Of a DNA stretch of 64,000 nucleotides, positions 22,137 through 32,022 are shown piece by piece (positions within the stretch are counted from its first letter, which is position 1; every line of letters begins with the position of its first letter). A program made the position numbers and the translations under genes. Under the pieces are notes generated by a model. That model did no database searches. It saw only the letters and a list, made by a program, of their open reading frames with translations, and had not been told where the DNA came from. The DNA is from Mercurialis annua (Eukaryota > Streptophyta > Magnoliopsida > Malpighiales > Euphorbiaceae): assembly GCF_937616625.2 (NCBI RefSeq), contig NC_065573.1, positions 3,859,001-3,923,000 on the forward strand, in the 5' to 3' direction.

Positions 22137-22980
22137 TTCCTAAAACTTGTGCTTATACCTTTCTTGACATCCATCATTACGCGTCAGTGTAGTTTCCCTC
22201 ACTTTCAGCTGTGACTTCATACTTATTATTAATCGACTATCTATCTTATTTATAGTAGTCTCTTGTTGTTGTGTCGTTGAGAACCTTCCTACTGTTACTT
22301 TTGTCTCGCCTATTGTCCTTTCAAAATAATGCGACGTCAGACGCATCTTCAATATTGAAATTCTTGCGTCATTGCCATCTGATTGGGGTTTTCTTCTTAT
22401 TGTCGTGATTAAGCGTTGGTTTAATGTCTTTTTGATTTGGCATCTCATTCTTAATAGCATATTCATTTTATTATCACTTCCATGAGAGTTCATCTTATAA
22501 TCCCAAAACTGATGTTATAGTCCTTGTTGTCATTATGCATTAACTAATGTTCTCTTGATCTCGTATTCCGTTTGTCATAATCATCGATTGTCTTCCGCCT
22601 TTTTTATGCATGAGTAGTCAATGGCGTGTTATCCACATCTGTAATGACATACTTTTATAAGTATGTGGTTTTTAATCATTACTGGCATCTCTTGTTGCCA
22701 CGTTTAGACGTTTATCTTTAATTCTCACTTCTCTCTTTGACCATTCACCACCTAAATTCTTTGTCAATTAGTTTCTTTCAATTTACATTTCTTCTATCAT
22801 AATCGTTGTTCTCTAGTGAAGTTAAGTCCGATTCATCTTCTATTGTCTTTAATTTCCAGTCTTCTTCGATTTACGGGGAGCTTTACCTCACTGGCAAATC
22901 AAGAACCGTGCACTGTTGTTATGATGTTCCTTTCTCAAATCGTTATCTTTATTTCTTACTTTTCTCTTTCTTCAGATTCA
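22137..22980 (-). other. Remaining internal region of element B, non-coding
   Basis: No domain is visible. Short inverted repeats occur as in element A, for example CATACTT/AAGTATG (near 22648-22665), GGCA/TGCC (near 22683-22698) and a GACGC/GCGTC pair around TTCAATATTGAA (near 22336-22370). The region stops where a truncated Tat-type gag begins, about 22980; the junction is placed within about 20 bp. Confidence 0.6.
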
Positions 22981-22984
22981 CAGC

Positions 22985-24441
22985 CACCATGGGGCTAGTC
23001 AGCGTATCAGACACTATTTTATGCAGGGTATTCCCAACCACACTCACTGGTACCGCCCAAAGGTGGTACAACAAACTGAAACCAGGATCCATCAAGAGCT
23101 TCGCATCACTATCGACATAATTCCTCAACAAATATCTCACAAACATACCAGTAAAACTACCACAAGCATCCTAAGATCATGCATTCAAGAAGAAGGAGAA
23201 ACCCTAAGAAGCTATATCGAACGATTCAACAATAAAGCTATGACAATCGATAACCTGAATGTTGACATGGCAACCGAAGCATTACGAGAAGGAACACGAT
23301 TCGGAAAACTAGTAGACAAGCTGCTGGTCAATAAACCCAAGACTTTCTCGAATGTGATGGGCATAGCCCAAAAATACTTCGAGCTAGACGAGGGGCGAAG
23401 GGCGATTCGTGGAAAAGAAGCAAAGGGAAAAGAGTCGAAAGAGAAATCCAAAGAAAAGTCGAAGTCAAAACCCGAAGATAGAAGAGGTATGACCCCAGAG
23501 ACGATGAAAACAACTTCACACCATTGAACACCAGCCGAACTAACGTTCTCATGTGCATCAAAGAAAACGTCAAAAACGTAGTATGGCCACCAAAGATGAA
23601 AGCCGAAATAAGGGACACGAGAAAGTACTGCAAATATCACGAAGATTATGGACATGAAACAGACAGCTGCAGAGATCCGAAAGTCGAAATTGAGAGAATG
23701 ATCGACACAGGAGAATTAAGGAAATTCGTGGCCCACAAAGCAAAAAGCAATGACAAGGGAGAAAAGAGAAGCATAGATGACAAAGCAAAAGAAAAAGAAG
23801 ACGAACGCCCATCCAAAATATTGGGAACCATACACATGATCAATGGAGGTGGACACAGCCGCTCAACGATTAGGAGAAAGAAAAGGAGAGAAGTTATGAA
23901 CATCAGAGAAACTCACATCCCGCCCGTAATCTTCGATGTTGGAGATTACGAACATGTGAAAGCACCCCATAATGATGCCTTGGTAGTAACTACTATCATC
24001 GAGAATTGGAACATGGAGCGAATCCTAATCGATGAAGGAAGCGCAGTGAATCTCATGACAAATGCGGCGTACAAAATGCTTGGAGGAACCGCGTCAAGGT
24101 TGCGCCGAGTCCCGATCCCACTATCAGGACTCGGTGGCCCCTCCATCAATCCGTTAGGAGCAGTCACCCTGGAAGTGATAATCGTCCCGGAGAGAGGAAT
24201 CAACAAAAAGGTTATGTCACTATATAACATAGTTGACATGGAACTAACATACAATGCTATCCTCGGAAGAACTTTCCTTCATGACTCATCTGCAGTGACT
24301 AGCATAAGAGCATTGGCGATGAAGATACCAACAGAGAAAGGAGTAGTGACGCTGAGAGGAGACCAGAATATAGCTAAGAAATGCAACGACGAGTCCGTGG
24401 TAGACCTCCAAGAAAACAAGACCGAGAAGAAGGAAGAATAG
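22985..24441 (+). pseudogene. gag: Tat-type gag-protease, truncated and frameshifted
   Basis: The capsid part starts mid-domain with DTILCRVFPTTLTGTAQRWY (about 23005) and crosses three frames. In-frame stops lie near 23118 and 23172, a shift leads to the frame of 23160-23526 (EEGETLRSYIERFNNKAM and a Lys/Glu-rich tail), and another leads to the open frame 23524-24441. The last has YCKYHEDYGHETDSC, the knuckle form of Tat-lineage gag, and a retropepsin with ILIDEGSAVNLM where I/V-D-x-GSS is usual, then AILGRTFL. It ends with a charged tail at TAG 24439-24441. No RT follows. Confidence 0.85.
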
Positions 24442-24961
24442 GAAAGGAAAACGACCCATTGCTAGTAAAGATTTTACATCTTACCTGATGGCGTCAAAAC
24501 TATCTTTAATGTTTTTTATGAAGTCTTTTTATCAATAAAAGTTCAATTTCCCTACTATATGATTGGCCAGACAAATCACTAAATAAACAAAAATCAAGAT
24601 CCGCCATGAATTATTAAATCAAAGACGAACAATAACAAAAATATGAGTTTAGATTAGCTCAGAAAAAGGGCGAACCGCCAAAAAAGAGTTTAGATTAACT
24701 CAAAACAAAACAAAATTATGAGTTTAGACTAACTCAAATGAAAGAGTTTAGATTAACTCGGCCAAAATAAAAAGCTTTAAAACGGGGTTTAGATTAACCC
24801 CCGAGGCGAAACGACAAACTAAATCAAATATCGACTCAGAAACATTAAACAGAAACAAAAATTTAATCCGATATCAAAGCAAGAAGGAGATATATTCATA
24901 AAGAAGGACCTATTCCTTCACAATTACAAATATAAAACAAGATACAAAAAGAAAAAACAAT
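24442..24961. other. Non-coding spacer with five hairpin units
   Basis: Between the protease end and the end of the antisense gene there is no ORF. AATAAA-type poly(A) motifs occur near 24532. The notable content is the hairpin row at 24645-24801, listed separately. Confidence 0.6.
24645..24801. repeat. Five spaced stem-loop repeats with compensated stem
   Basis: Units are at 24645-24660, 24686-24701, 24720-24735, 24744-24759 and 24784-24801, each a stem around the loop TAGATT or TAGACT. Units 2-4 have GAGTT/AACTC. Unit 5 has GGGGTT/AACCCC, with both arms changed so the stem still closes. Unit 1 has GAGTT/AGCTC with a G-T pair. The spacers differ, so stem and loop appear to be what is kept. 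Confidence 0.78.
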
Positions 24962-27227
24962 CTATTTGGCACGATCCTTCGACATTTTATCAAGAAGATC
25001 ACGAGCAATAGCTTGAGGATCCAACTCGTTGACTCCAGACAGATCAATGTTTGGATTCTGCTCCAAAAGCTTCCTTCCAATAGCGAGGCGATACTCACTG
25101 ATCAAAGCAGAATAAAAAGCCTTTATATCAAGAAGACGAATATGAAGCCCCTCTACCTCAGATCTTAGCTTATTTCTCTCTTCTCCAACAAGGGCATTGA
25201 TCCGGATAAGCTCTTCGATCTCCCGAGTCAAGTCATTGGTTTCTTCTCTATCACTTTGACCTGACGATCATTAATGTGCCTTGAGCTGTGATAAAAGCAA
25301 ATCGTGCTCTTCCAAAGAAGCCTTCAACTTCACCCTCTCAGACTCAGACGTCGCCAGGAGAGAAGAAAGACGATCGGCCTCCTCCTCAGCACACTGGCGG
25401 CGATCATTCAATACCAATACGGACTGGAGAGCTACCATACAACACAGAAAAACAAATTATGAAATATATATAAGGAAATGGCGAATCTGAAAAGCAGTTT
25501 ACTTAAAGGCTTAATTACTTAAAAAACCCTCACCTTTAATTTTGTTTTCGTTTATACCCTAACCTAGGAAAATTGTCACAAATACTCATGACCTTGTCTT
25601 TATGTTTCACCTCTACCCCAAATTTCAAAAAAAAGATGATTTATTGAAAATAACTAAATATAAGGGTTATTTTATACCTTTTTCTAATAAAAAAATTACA
25701 AAAAAATACTTCATCTATAAAAACGCTCAAATAAGTCCTAAAATTAAAAACCGCTAATATTATTATTTTCAAAAAAAAATTTAATTTTTGTATAATTAAT
25801 AACATTGACGTGTAATTAGAATATATACTAAAAATGAAGGACTATTTTAAACTTTTTTTCAAATGAAAAGAGGTAAATTTAATACCTCGAGGGTAGAGGT
25901 GAAACATAAAGACAAGGTCATGAGTATATGTGACAATTTTCCTAGGTCAGGGTATAAACGAAAAAAAAGTTAAAGGTGAGGGTTTTTTAAGTAATTAAGC
26001 CTTACTTAAATAATAATCAACTTACAGAAAAGCCGTGAAAACAAGCAAGATCAGAAAGCTCCTGCCCCGGCCTAGAGCAAAACCAAGTAATGTCATCAGG
26101 AATCGCCAAAGTCCTGATATATTCAACCAGCACTCAAGGATTCAGCAAACTTGCTGGATCATGACCTTCAACCCACTGCACTAAATTGGGAGCAGAAGAA
26201 GAACCTCCTGGAACACTCTCCCTCGAAGGAGAGTCATTATTAACTCGACGCCTTTTCCTAGACGGAGAATCCGCCACGTCTTGACTCGGTGAAACGTCTT
26301 CCGAATCAATAACAATCAACTCGCCCGAATTCACCTCCCCGGTTTCTTCCGGAATATCCACTGGAGCTGGAGGGGGAAGCGGAGCTATAGCAGCCTCATC
26401 ACCTATCGGTTCTTCAACCGCATCGCCATCAACTATGACGATTACTCCGTCAGCAGCAAGCAACACTGCCCCGGCAGGAACTATAGCAACCTCAGCGTCA
26501 TCTCCCGGAATAATCTGGGCGAGGTGGGCTTCCGGACCGCCCATTGGAATATCCAAATCTACTTTAAATCCGGAAAGGAAATCGTCAGAAGAAGAAGACA
26601 TCCTACAAAAGGAAAAGAAACACCAAATAAACTTAAAACATGAAATATACCTTGAAGAAAGGAATAATGAAGATCCGTCAGGCCTCGAGAAGGATCCTCC
26701 AAAGGAAACCATCGATGCCGAAGATGAGTATTAACCAAAACATCTAAAATAGGACGTTGAAAGACGCTATGGAATGATAAATCAGAAGCAAGGATCAACT
26801 CAGGTAAACTTAAAGGAGACGGACAGCTTTGGACTTGATGAGTAGAAAAACCATCCGAAAAATGAAGGAAAGCAAAATTATGATAGACAATAAAGAAACG
26901 CCTTCGCCAGCGATTGTTCAAACAAGGAAGATAAATATGGGATTGCCCTTTCCTACCAAGTGCAAACACGAAACAACTGTCGCACTTCCTAAAATCTACA
27001 AAGTAATAAAGGACATTAAGAGACGGAGCATGACCTCGAAGCCTACACGCTTCCACAAAGGCGAGCACCACTTTAATCGTACCAGGATAGAGCTTCCCTA
27101 CGGCAACTCCTAAATCCTTACAAACTTCTAATAAAAATGGATTTAAAGGAAACCTAAGACCAGCAGCGAACTGCTCTTCAAAGACAATCACCCTGCAGGA
27201 TGAACCAGGGGAATCGGAAGCGGCCAT
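24962..27227 (-). pseudogene. Antisense gene of the Tat element (gypsy-type transposon protein, PF04195-like), broken
   Basis: Read from 27227 down, the N-terminal part has FPLNPFLLEVCKDLGVAVG and FVEACRLRGHAPSLNVLYYF, the pattern of the plant putative gypsy-type transposon family (Transposase_28). After about 200 residues the frame changes near 26650. The next part (26600-26134) is acidic and Pro/Ser-rich and holds a basic patch SRKRRRVNN, a possible nuclear signal. The last part (about 25430-24962) is heptad-like and probably coiled coil (REIEELIRINALVGEERN). The MITE at 25508-26001 and further stops split the gene. A GT...AG pair bounds 48 bp at 26603-26650, but it is short for a plant intron. 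Function of the family is unknown. Confidence 0.7.
25508..26001. mobile_element. MITE with 9-bp target duplication (Mutator-like)
   Basis: The 494-bp element has inverted ends starting GGCTTAATTACTTAAAAAAC and extending about 115 bp with few mismatches. It is flanked by TTACTTAAA at 25499-25507 and 26002-26010. A 9-bp duplication is typical of Mutator-like elements. The centre is AT-rich and non-coding. Confidence 0.9.
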
Positions 27228-27873
27228 ATCAGCACTGGGTAATACTATTCTATAGTCAAAAACTATACTTAAAATAAATATCTAAGACTTCGCTCCTACG
27301 AAGCCCAGATCGGGTGATGGCCATGGCGGCGCATGCATTTTCCGCTCGACTAAGAGGCATCCTAGAACAGGAAATCACAAACACAAATGAAAATTAAAGA
27401 TCAAACAAAGAAAATATTGAAGAACACCAAGAACAATAAAATATTTCCCAAAATGACATTTGCAGAAATCGAAGAAAAATAGAAAAGTATCTTCAACATC
27501 TTCAAAAGAACACAATAAATAAAAGAAGAAGCATACCTGAAAATCTGGAAAAGCCAATGATGGAGAGTAGAATAAGAAAATGAAGAACATAATAATCAAA
27601 AAGCCAGGAGAGGATAATTGAAGAATGAGAATAATTTCAAAATAGAAGTGAAAAGAGAAAATAGAAATATGAAGAGTTTAAATACGAAGAGTTTCAGTAC
27701 GACGAACATTTATCAAATCATTAAATAGCGACACGTGGCAAAAAAGAGAATCTTACTAGAGAAGAAAAGCGACTCGCCAATATATAAAACGACTCGCCAA
27801 GAATGCAAAAAGACTCAGCTCCAAAAGAGCCAAAATCTACTAAGGTATGAATACCAATCACTTCAGTTCACTT
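27228..27873. other. Non-coding stretch between antisense gene start and PPT
   Basis: It should hold the antisense gene's promoter on the minus strand, but I see no clear TATA box. Several A-rich purine stretches occur. No ORF with a recognised domain. Confidence 0.45.
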
Positions 27874-27885
27874 GCGGGGGGCTAA
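27874..27885 (+). other. Polypurine tract of the Tat-type element
   Basis: gcggggggctaa directly precedes the LTR start TGATGG at 27886. A G-rich tract ending in -ctaa before TGATGG is a usual arrangement in Tat elements. Confidence 0.75.
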
Positions 27886-28495
27886 TGATGGATACCGAAT
27901 CCTACGATAGTAACAATGGAGCCGAGTCATAGGAGATCCACTCTCAGGTGATGCCGGACTCCCGATGGAAGACCTGAATATATGAGGAAGGCGACCGAAT
28001 CCCTTGAGATCCGCGGATATACAAATGAAGACCGAATCCCTTAGGATCTGCCCAAAGCGCGTTAATCCGGGATTCGGATAGATCGCCATGATCTACTACA
28101 ATATCTCGAAGTATCTTCCCATTTGGACACAATCTTCAACATAGAAAGATAAGCTCTATCTTAGAAAGACGAGATTATTTAGGAATACGTTCCTAAATAG
28201 GACTCATGTTTGAATAAGGTAGATCACGCTAAATCAGGGTGAATCCCTACAAAGTAGCCGATCCCTACAAAGTAGGATTCACTTACCTACTATGACTCTA
28301 CAATGTATGCATTCATCTACTATAAAAGGAGCATGAGGTATGCCTATAATCACAATTACATTCATATACTCAAAACGCTGCTCAAAGCTCTAAACTGACT
28401 TTAGCATCGAAGAGTTAATCGGACCACCACCGTCCAGTTAGCTTCTACCCTGTTTTGCAGGTCTCATTCACCGGTTCAAAAGGCAGACTCCATCA
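27886..28495 (+). repeat. 3' LTR of the Tat-type element (610 bp)
   Basis: It starts TGATGG and ends CCATCA, perfect 6-bp inverted ends. TATAAAAGG is at 28321-28329. A 10-bp stem TATTTAGGAA/TTCCTAAATA with a TACG loop lies at 28176-28199. GTGAATCC/GGATTCAC encloses a short direct repeat at 28239-28282. The second LTR is missing from the window. Confidence 0.8.
28321..28329 (+). promoter_or_regulatory. TATA box of the Tat-type LTR
   Basis: TATAAAAGG lies about 175 bp before the LTR end, which would start the transcript near 28350. Confidence 0.65.
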
Positions 28496-29269
28496 AGAAA
28501 AAAGATAAGAAAGAAAAAATAAATAAATTAATACTTATGACAATGATTGTCTGCAATGTCTCAATTTTAATTTTCTTTATTGCCTAAAATTTTAATATCT
28601 TTCATCAATCATATTATTTATACCAATTTTAGGTTCATATACTTATAGAAAAACACAATTTGGGTTGATTTAAAAAATAATTTACAGCAAGCACCAGTGG
28701 AGAGTGACGGCAGCATCAATGGAGAACAACGACAGAACCGGAACGGAGACGAGCAGCCAAACAAAGACAAGTAGCTGAATGGAGAGGAGAGGAGAGGAGC
28801 AACGAAAGAGGGAGCAACGGGAGAGGAAAAGTGATGAACAACGAAATGGGAATTTGACCAGCGGCCAAAAAAATAAGAGTAGTTTTAATAGTTAGACCTA
28901 ATTTAAGGAGGGCCTTTTCTTTTTGTTAATGCAATTGAAATTTTCTTGGCAAATGCGTTGTAAATTTGTGAGGGATTTATCCTTCACAACAGTGTTGTGA
29001 CAAAAAAATCAATCACAAACCTTTGTGACCAACAAATTCGTCATAAATCCTTCACAACTGTCACAAATTTGTGACAGATTTTTCCGTCACAAATTTTAGT
29101 GACAGATTTGTGACAAAATTTTCGTCATAAAAATTGTGATGGAAAATTCTGTCATAAATCTGTCACTAATTTAAAATCCGGCACAAATCCTTCACTAATC
29201 CGTTACATATTTGTGACAGATTTTTTCTGTCACAAATTTCCATCACAAACACTAGTTTTTCTAATAGTG
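28496..29269 (-). mobile_element. Terminal region of a CACTA (En/Spm-like) DNA transposon
   Basis: Read on the minus strand the end at 29269 begins CACTATTAGAAAAACTAGTG, close to plant CACTA termini. Inside it, about 28955-29250 holds many copies of TTTGTGACAG-like subterminal repeats in both orientations, including the perfect 20-bp palindrome at 29058-29077, as expected for transposase-binding subterminal regions. The other end is not present. The inner boundary is uncertain; 28496-28950 (purine-rich, non-coding) is assigned by position only. Confidence 0.65.
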
Positions 29270-30317
29270 TAAAGCTTAAAGATAAGTGTCAAATGGAAAA
29301 TACAAGGCTCTTGTGAAGTTAGTATAAGAGAAATTTGAACGTAGTGATAAGGCGGGCTGACTAATAAGTCAATAAGAAGCTTCAAATGATCTTCAAGAAA
29401 TAGAAAGAAGAAAGAGTGAAAAGAATGAGAACGTGAATAATATCAACAGGTAAAGATAACTATACGGAAGATATGATTAAGAATAACGTGAAACGGAACG
29501 TCTAAGATAACTATTAGCTTTCTTAACTGATACAGTAACGTGAAGATCACTAAAGTCTCTAAAGGAGAAATTAAAGGCAGTAGAAAGTATATCAGACCCA
29601 AATTCGCTAAGGAATAGCGACTATGGTAGACGGAATAAAACTTGAAAGGAAAGGATTGATAAAGAAACTAAATATCAAATAGTCAAAGAGAGAAGTAAGA
29701 AATAAAGATAACCGCCTAAGAAAGGAAAATGGCAATAAAGAATGACAGCAAGAGTTATGACTGCAGATTTACGACTGTAAGAGCAAATACTCATAGACGT
29801 ATAAGTGAAATAAGTACTTCATTACATATGTGAATAACACGTCGACAACCATTTAAGAAGAGACGAGTCAAATAACAACACGATGATTACTAAGGATGAA
29901 ACAACAAACCGAGAAGATATTAATCAACAATGATCGGACACTAATGGCAGCTAAAGGTGAAAAATCCTGATCAGATGGCGATGGCGCAAGAACTATGATA
30001 TTGAAGATACACCTAATTCCACACTATTTTGGAAGAGCATATGATTAAATGAGAGAATCAATGAGAATATTTCCAGTTAGGCCACGAAAAAAAGACTTTA
30101 TAAGAAAGACAAGATCGTTAACAAGTAAAGCGTGATGGATCACAATTGCGGATGGATAAAGAATCAAATAGTCAGAATGAAGTGTTAAAAGTGAAGATAA
30201 AAGAAGAAGTTACTGATAATGCGTGGTAACAAACCCAAGAAGAATAAATGGACAATATTATGAGGTTATAAGAAGATATATGAAAATTCGAGGACGAATT
30301 TTTATAAAGGGGAAGAA
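29270..30317 (+). other. 3' part of the internal region of element C, non-coding
   Basis: A-rich DNA leads to a PPT (AAAGGGGAAGAA, 30306-30317) and the dyad AATTCG-AGGA-CGAATT (30285-30300). No protein domain is seen. Some inverted repeats occur (TCGCTA/TAGCGA near 29608-29624, TGACT/AGTCA near 29348-29362), sparser than in A. The left part of C is lost. Confidence 0.6.
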
Positions 30318-31107
30318 TGTAATACCACGTAATTTTAAATTATCAAATTGGACCACGTGTCAAGTTTTGAGTTGCCAAAGTGGCGATATCGGAAAACATT
30401 TTGAGAAATTTAGTACTATATCTTAGTTAAAAAATGGAATTGGGACTGAGAGGAAAAATCTTAAGAAAAGTTGCAAAATAAAGTTTAAGTACCAAAGTGG
30501 TAATTAACCAATTAATTCTCGAGAATCGTAATTATAAAGGATTTTGACGGGAAATTATTAATTCTTGGATCGTATAATTTATTTGATATAAATAATGCGT
30601 ATACGAATTGATTAAAGTGTTAATTAATTAAACGATTGATTAAATCGAATAAAAGAAAAATTCAAAGGATAAGCTGTAAGAAATAAAGAAAGGAGTGATT
30701 AAAATGACATTTAAGCCAAGCATTATAAAAAGAAGTACATGAATCAGGAAAGAGAAAGAAGCTTCCCGAGAGAAGAAAGAAACCAACGACGAAGAAAACG
30801 GCGATCGCAATAACTTCGCCTTCCAACGTCCGAATTCCGCGTTCTTGGTGTCAAACTTCTTGAAATTGGATCCTCAATCATCTTTGGGCATCATATCAAG
30901 GTAAGAGATGGAGTATTAATGATGAAATTTAATAAATAGGGGCTGTTATGGTAGTTTGAATTGATAATGTTGAATTTGACGTATTTAGGTCGTTTTTGGC
31001 GTTTTAGGAGAACTAAAATTACGGGTTTTGTAGAATAGGGTGTCTTTTATGCGTGTGGAGTGTCGTGGCATGTCGGGGAGCGTTAAAATTTTGATTCCGG
31101 AGCTGTG

Positions 31108-31185
31108 CTTAAGCACAACCTAAGCTGTGCGAATGCACAGCAGGCTGTGCGAACGCACAGTACCTCATGTGCGCGCGCACAGCTG
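31108..31185. repeat. GC-rich dyad cluster in LTR C
   Basis: Four dyads of the CTGTGC...GCACAG kind, for example GCTGTGC-gaat-GCACAGC at 31124-31141. They lie about 350-430 bp downstream of the predicted transcription start, as in LTR A. Confidence 0.78.
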
Positions 31186-31761
31186 ATTCGAGGCACCAAT
31201 TGGACGTTTTGACCCCTATTTGACCTACACTTCCGATTTTACGGAAGTTAGAATTTAAAGATGAATCAATAACCCCGAAAGTCATAAGTTAAGGGATAAG
31301 CTCGACGTTTTAAGTAGTTAATGATAATGGAAAACGTTAAGATAATTATACTACCAAGTCAATACAAGAATGAGATTTAAGGTCATCAAACATACAGATT
31401 ACATTAAGAATGGAACTTAATCAATCTAAACCTAGAATATAAAAGTACTACGCATGTAAACATAAAATTTACGTCTAACTATTAAACGTTAATTAATGTG
31501 TAACAGACGTGTCTGCGAGCGGTGAGGTTAGCAGACGTAGATTAGTACGAGCATACTATCATATCGACCACGTCATAGATGTGGCAGCGGTCCAAGTGAG
31601 TTGTATTTTACTTTTGTGTATTATCAATAAAAATTATTTGATATTATATCTTATGTATTATATTTAAATGCTTCGCATTATATATGACTTGTCGATATGC
31701 TATATGATTTGATTAAATCTTGTATATAAGAATTTAGTGTGAGATCCGAAGAAACTAGCTA

Positions 31762-31780
31762 TCTATTGGGTCTCAATAGG
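31762..31780 (+). promoter_or_regulatory. Conserved LTR hairpin, copy in element C
   Basis: TCTATTG pairs with CAATAGG (outer pair U-G in RNA) over loop GGTCT, followed by ctgtgtcatcaccagt. Confidence 0.68.
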
Positions 31781-31891
31781 CTGTGTCATCACCAGTAACT
31801 GAGTCAGTCTAGTGTGTTTAGACTATTTGTGATGAATTGATAAGTGCGCACGATATGAATATGAAAGATGGACAAATAATAGTAGATACGA

Positions 31892-32022
31892 GGTTGAACT
31901 CGGTTGAACTATCTCGGGACCCGTATCAAGTGGGTTGAACTCGGTTGAACTATCTTGGGACCCACAACTTGGGATTAAGAGACTGGCAGCGGTTGAACTC
32001 GATGGAATTATCCCGGGACCGG
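31892..32022 (+). repeat. Threefold tandem repeat in LTR C
   Basis: Three diverged units contain ggttgaactcggttgaacta followed by tctcgggacc or close variants. LTR D has a tandem repeat of a related motif at the matching place (61409-61535). Confidence 0.75.

Larger units (their letters stand above)
22981..28495 (+). mobile_element. Tat/Retand-type Ty3/Gypsy derivative, 5'-truncated, without pol
   Basis: The order is gag (lacking its N-terminal part), CCHC-like knuckle, protease, a hairpin row, a long antisense gene, PPT and a 3' LTR. RT, RNase H and integrase are missing altogether. An antisense ORF between the coding part and the 3' LTR is a known trait of Tat-lineage elements such as Retand. 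The 5' LTR and PBS are not in the window; the left side joins directly to element B's interior. A MITE sits in the antisense gene. Confidence 0.8.

Noticed and set aside
22140..22493. 117-codon minus-strand ORF in element B interior as a gene
   Set aside because: No recognised domain, low complexity, and it lies in hairpin-rich non-coding DNA; a chance ORF is more likely.
26603..26650. GT...AG segment as an intron in the antisense gene
   Set aside because: At 48 bp it is shorter than usual plant introns, and its removal keeps the same frame that soon stops, so it does not repair the reading frame.
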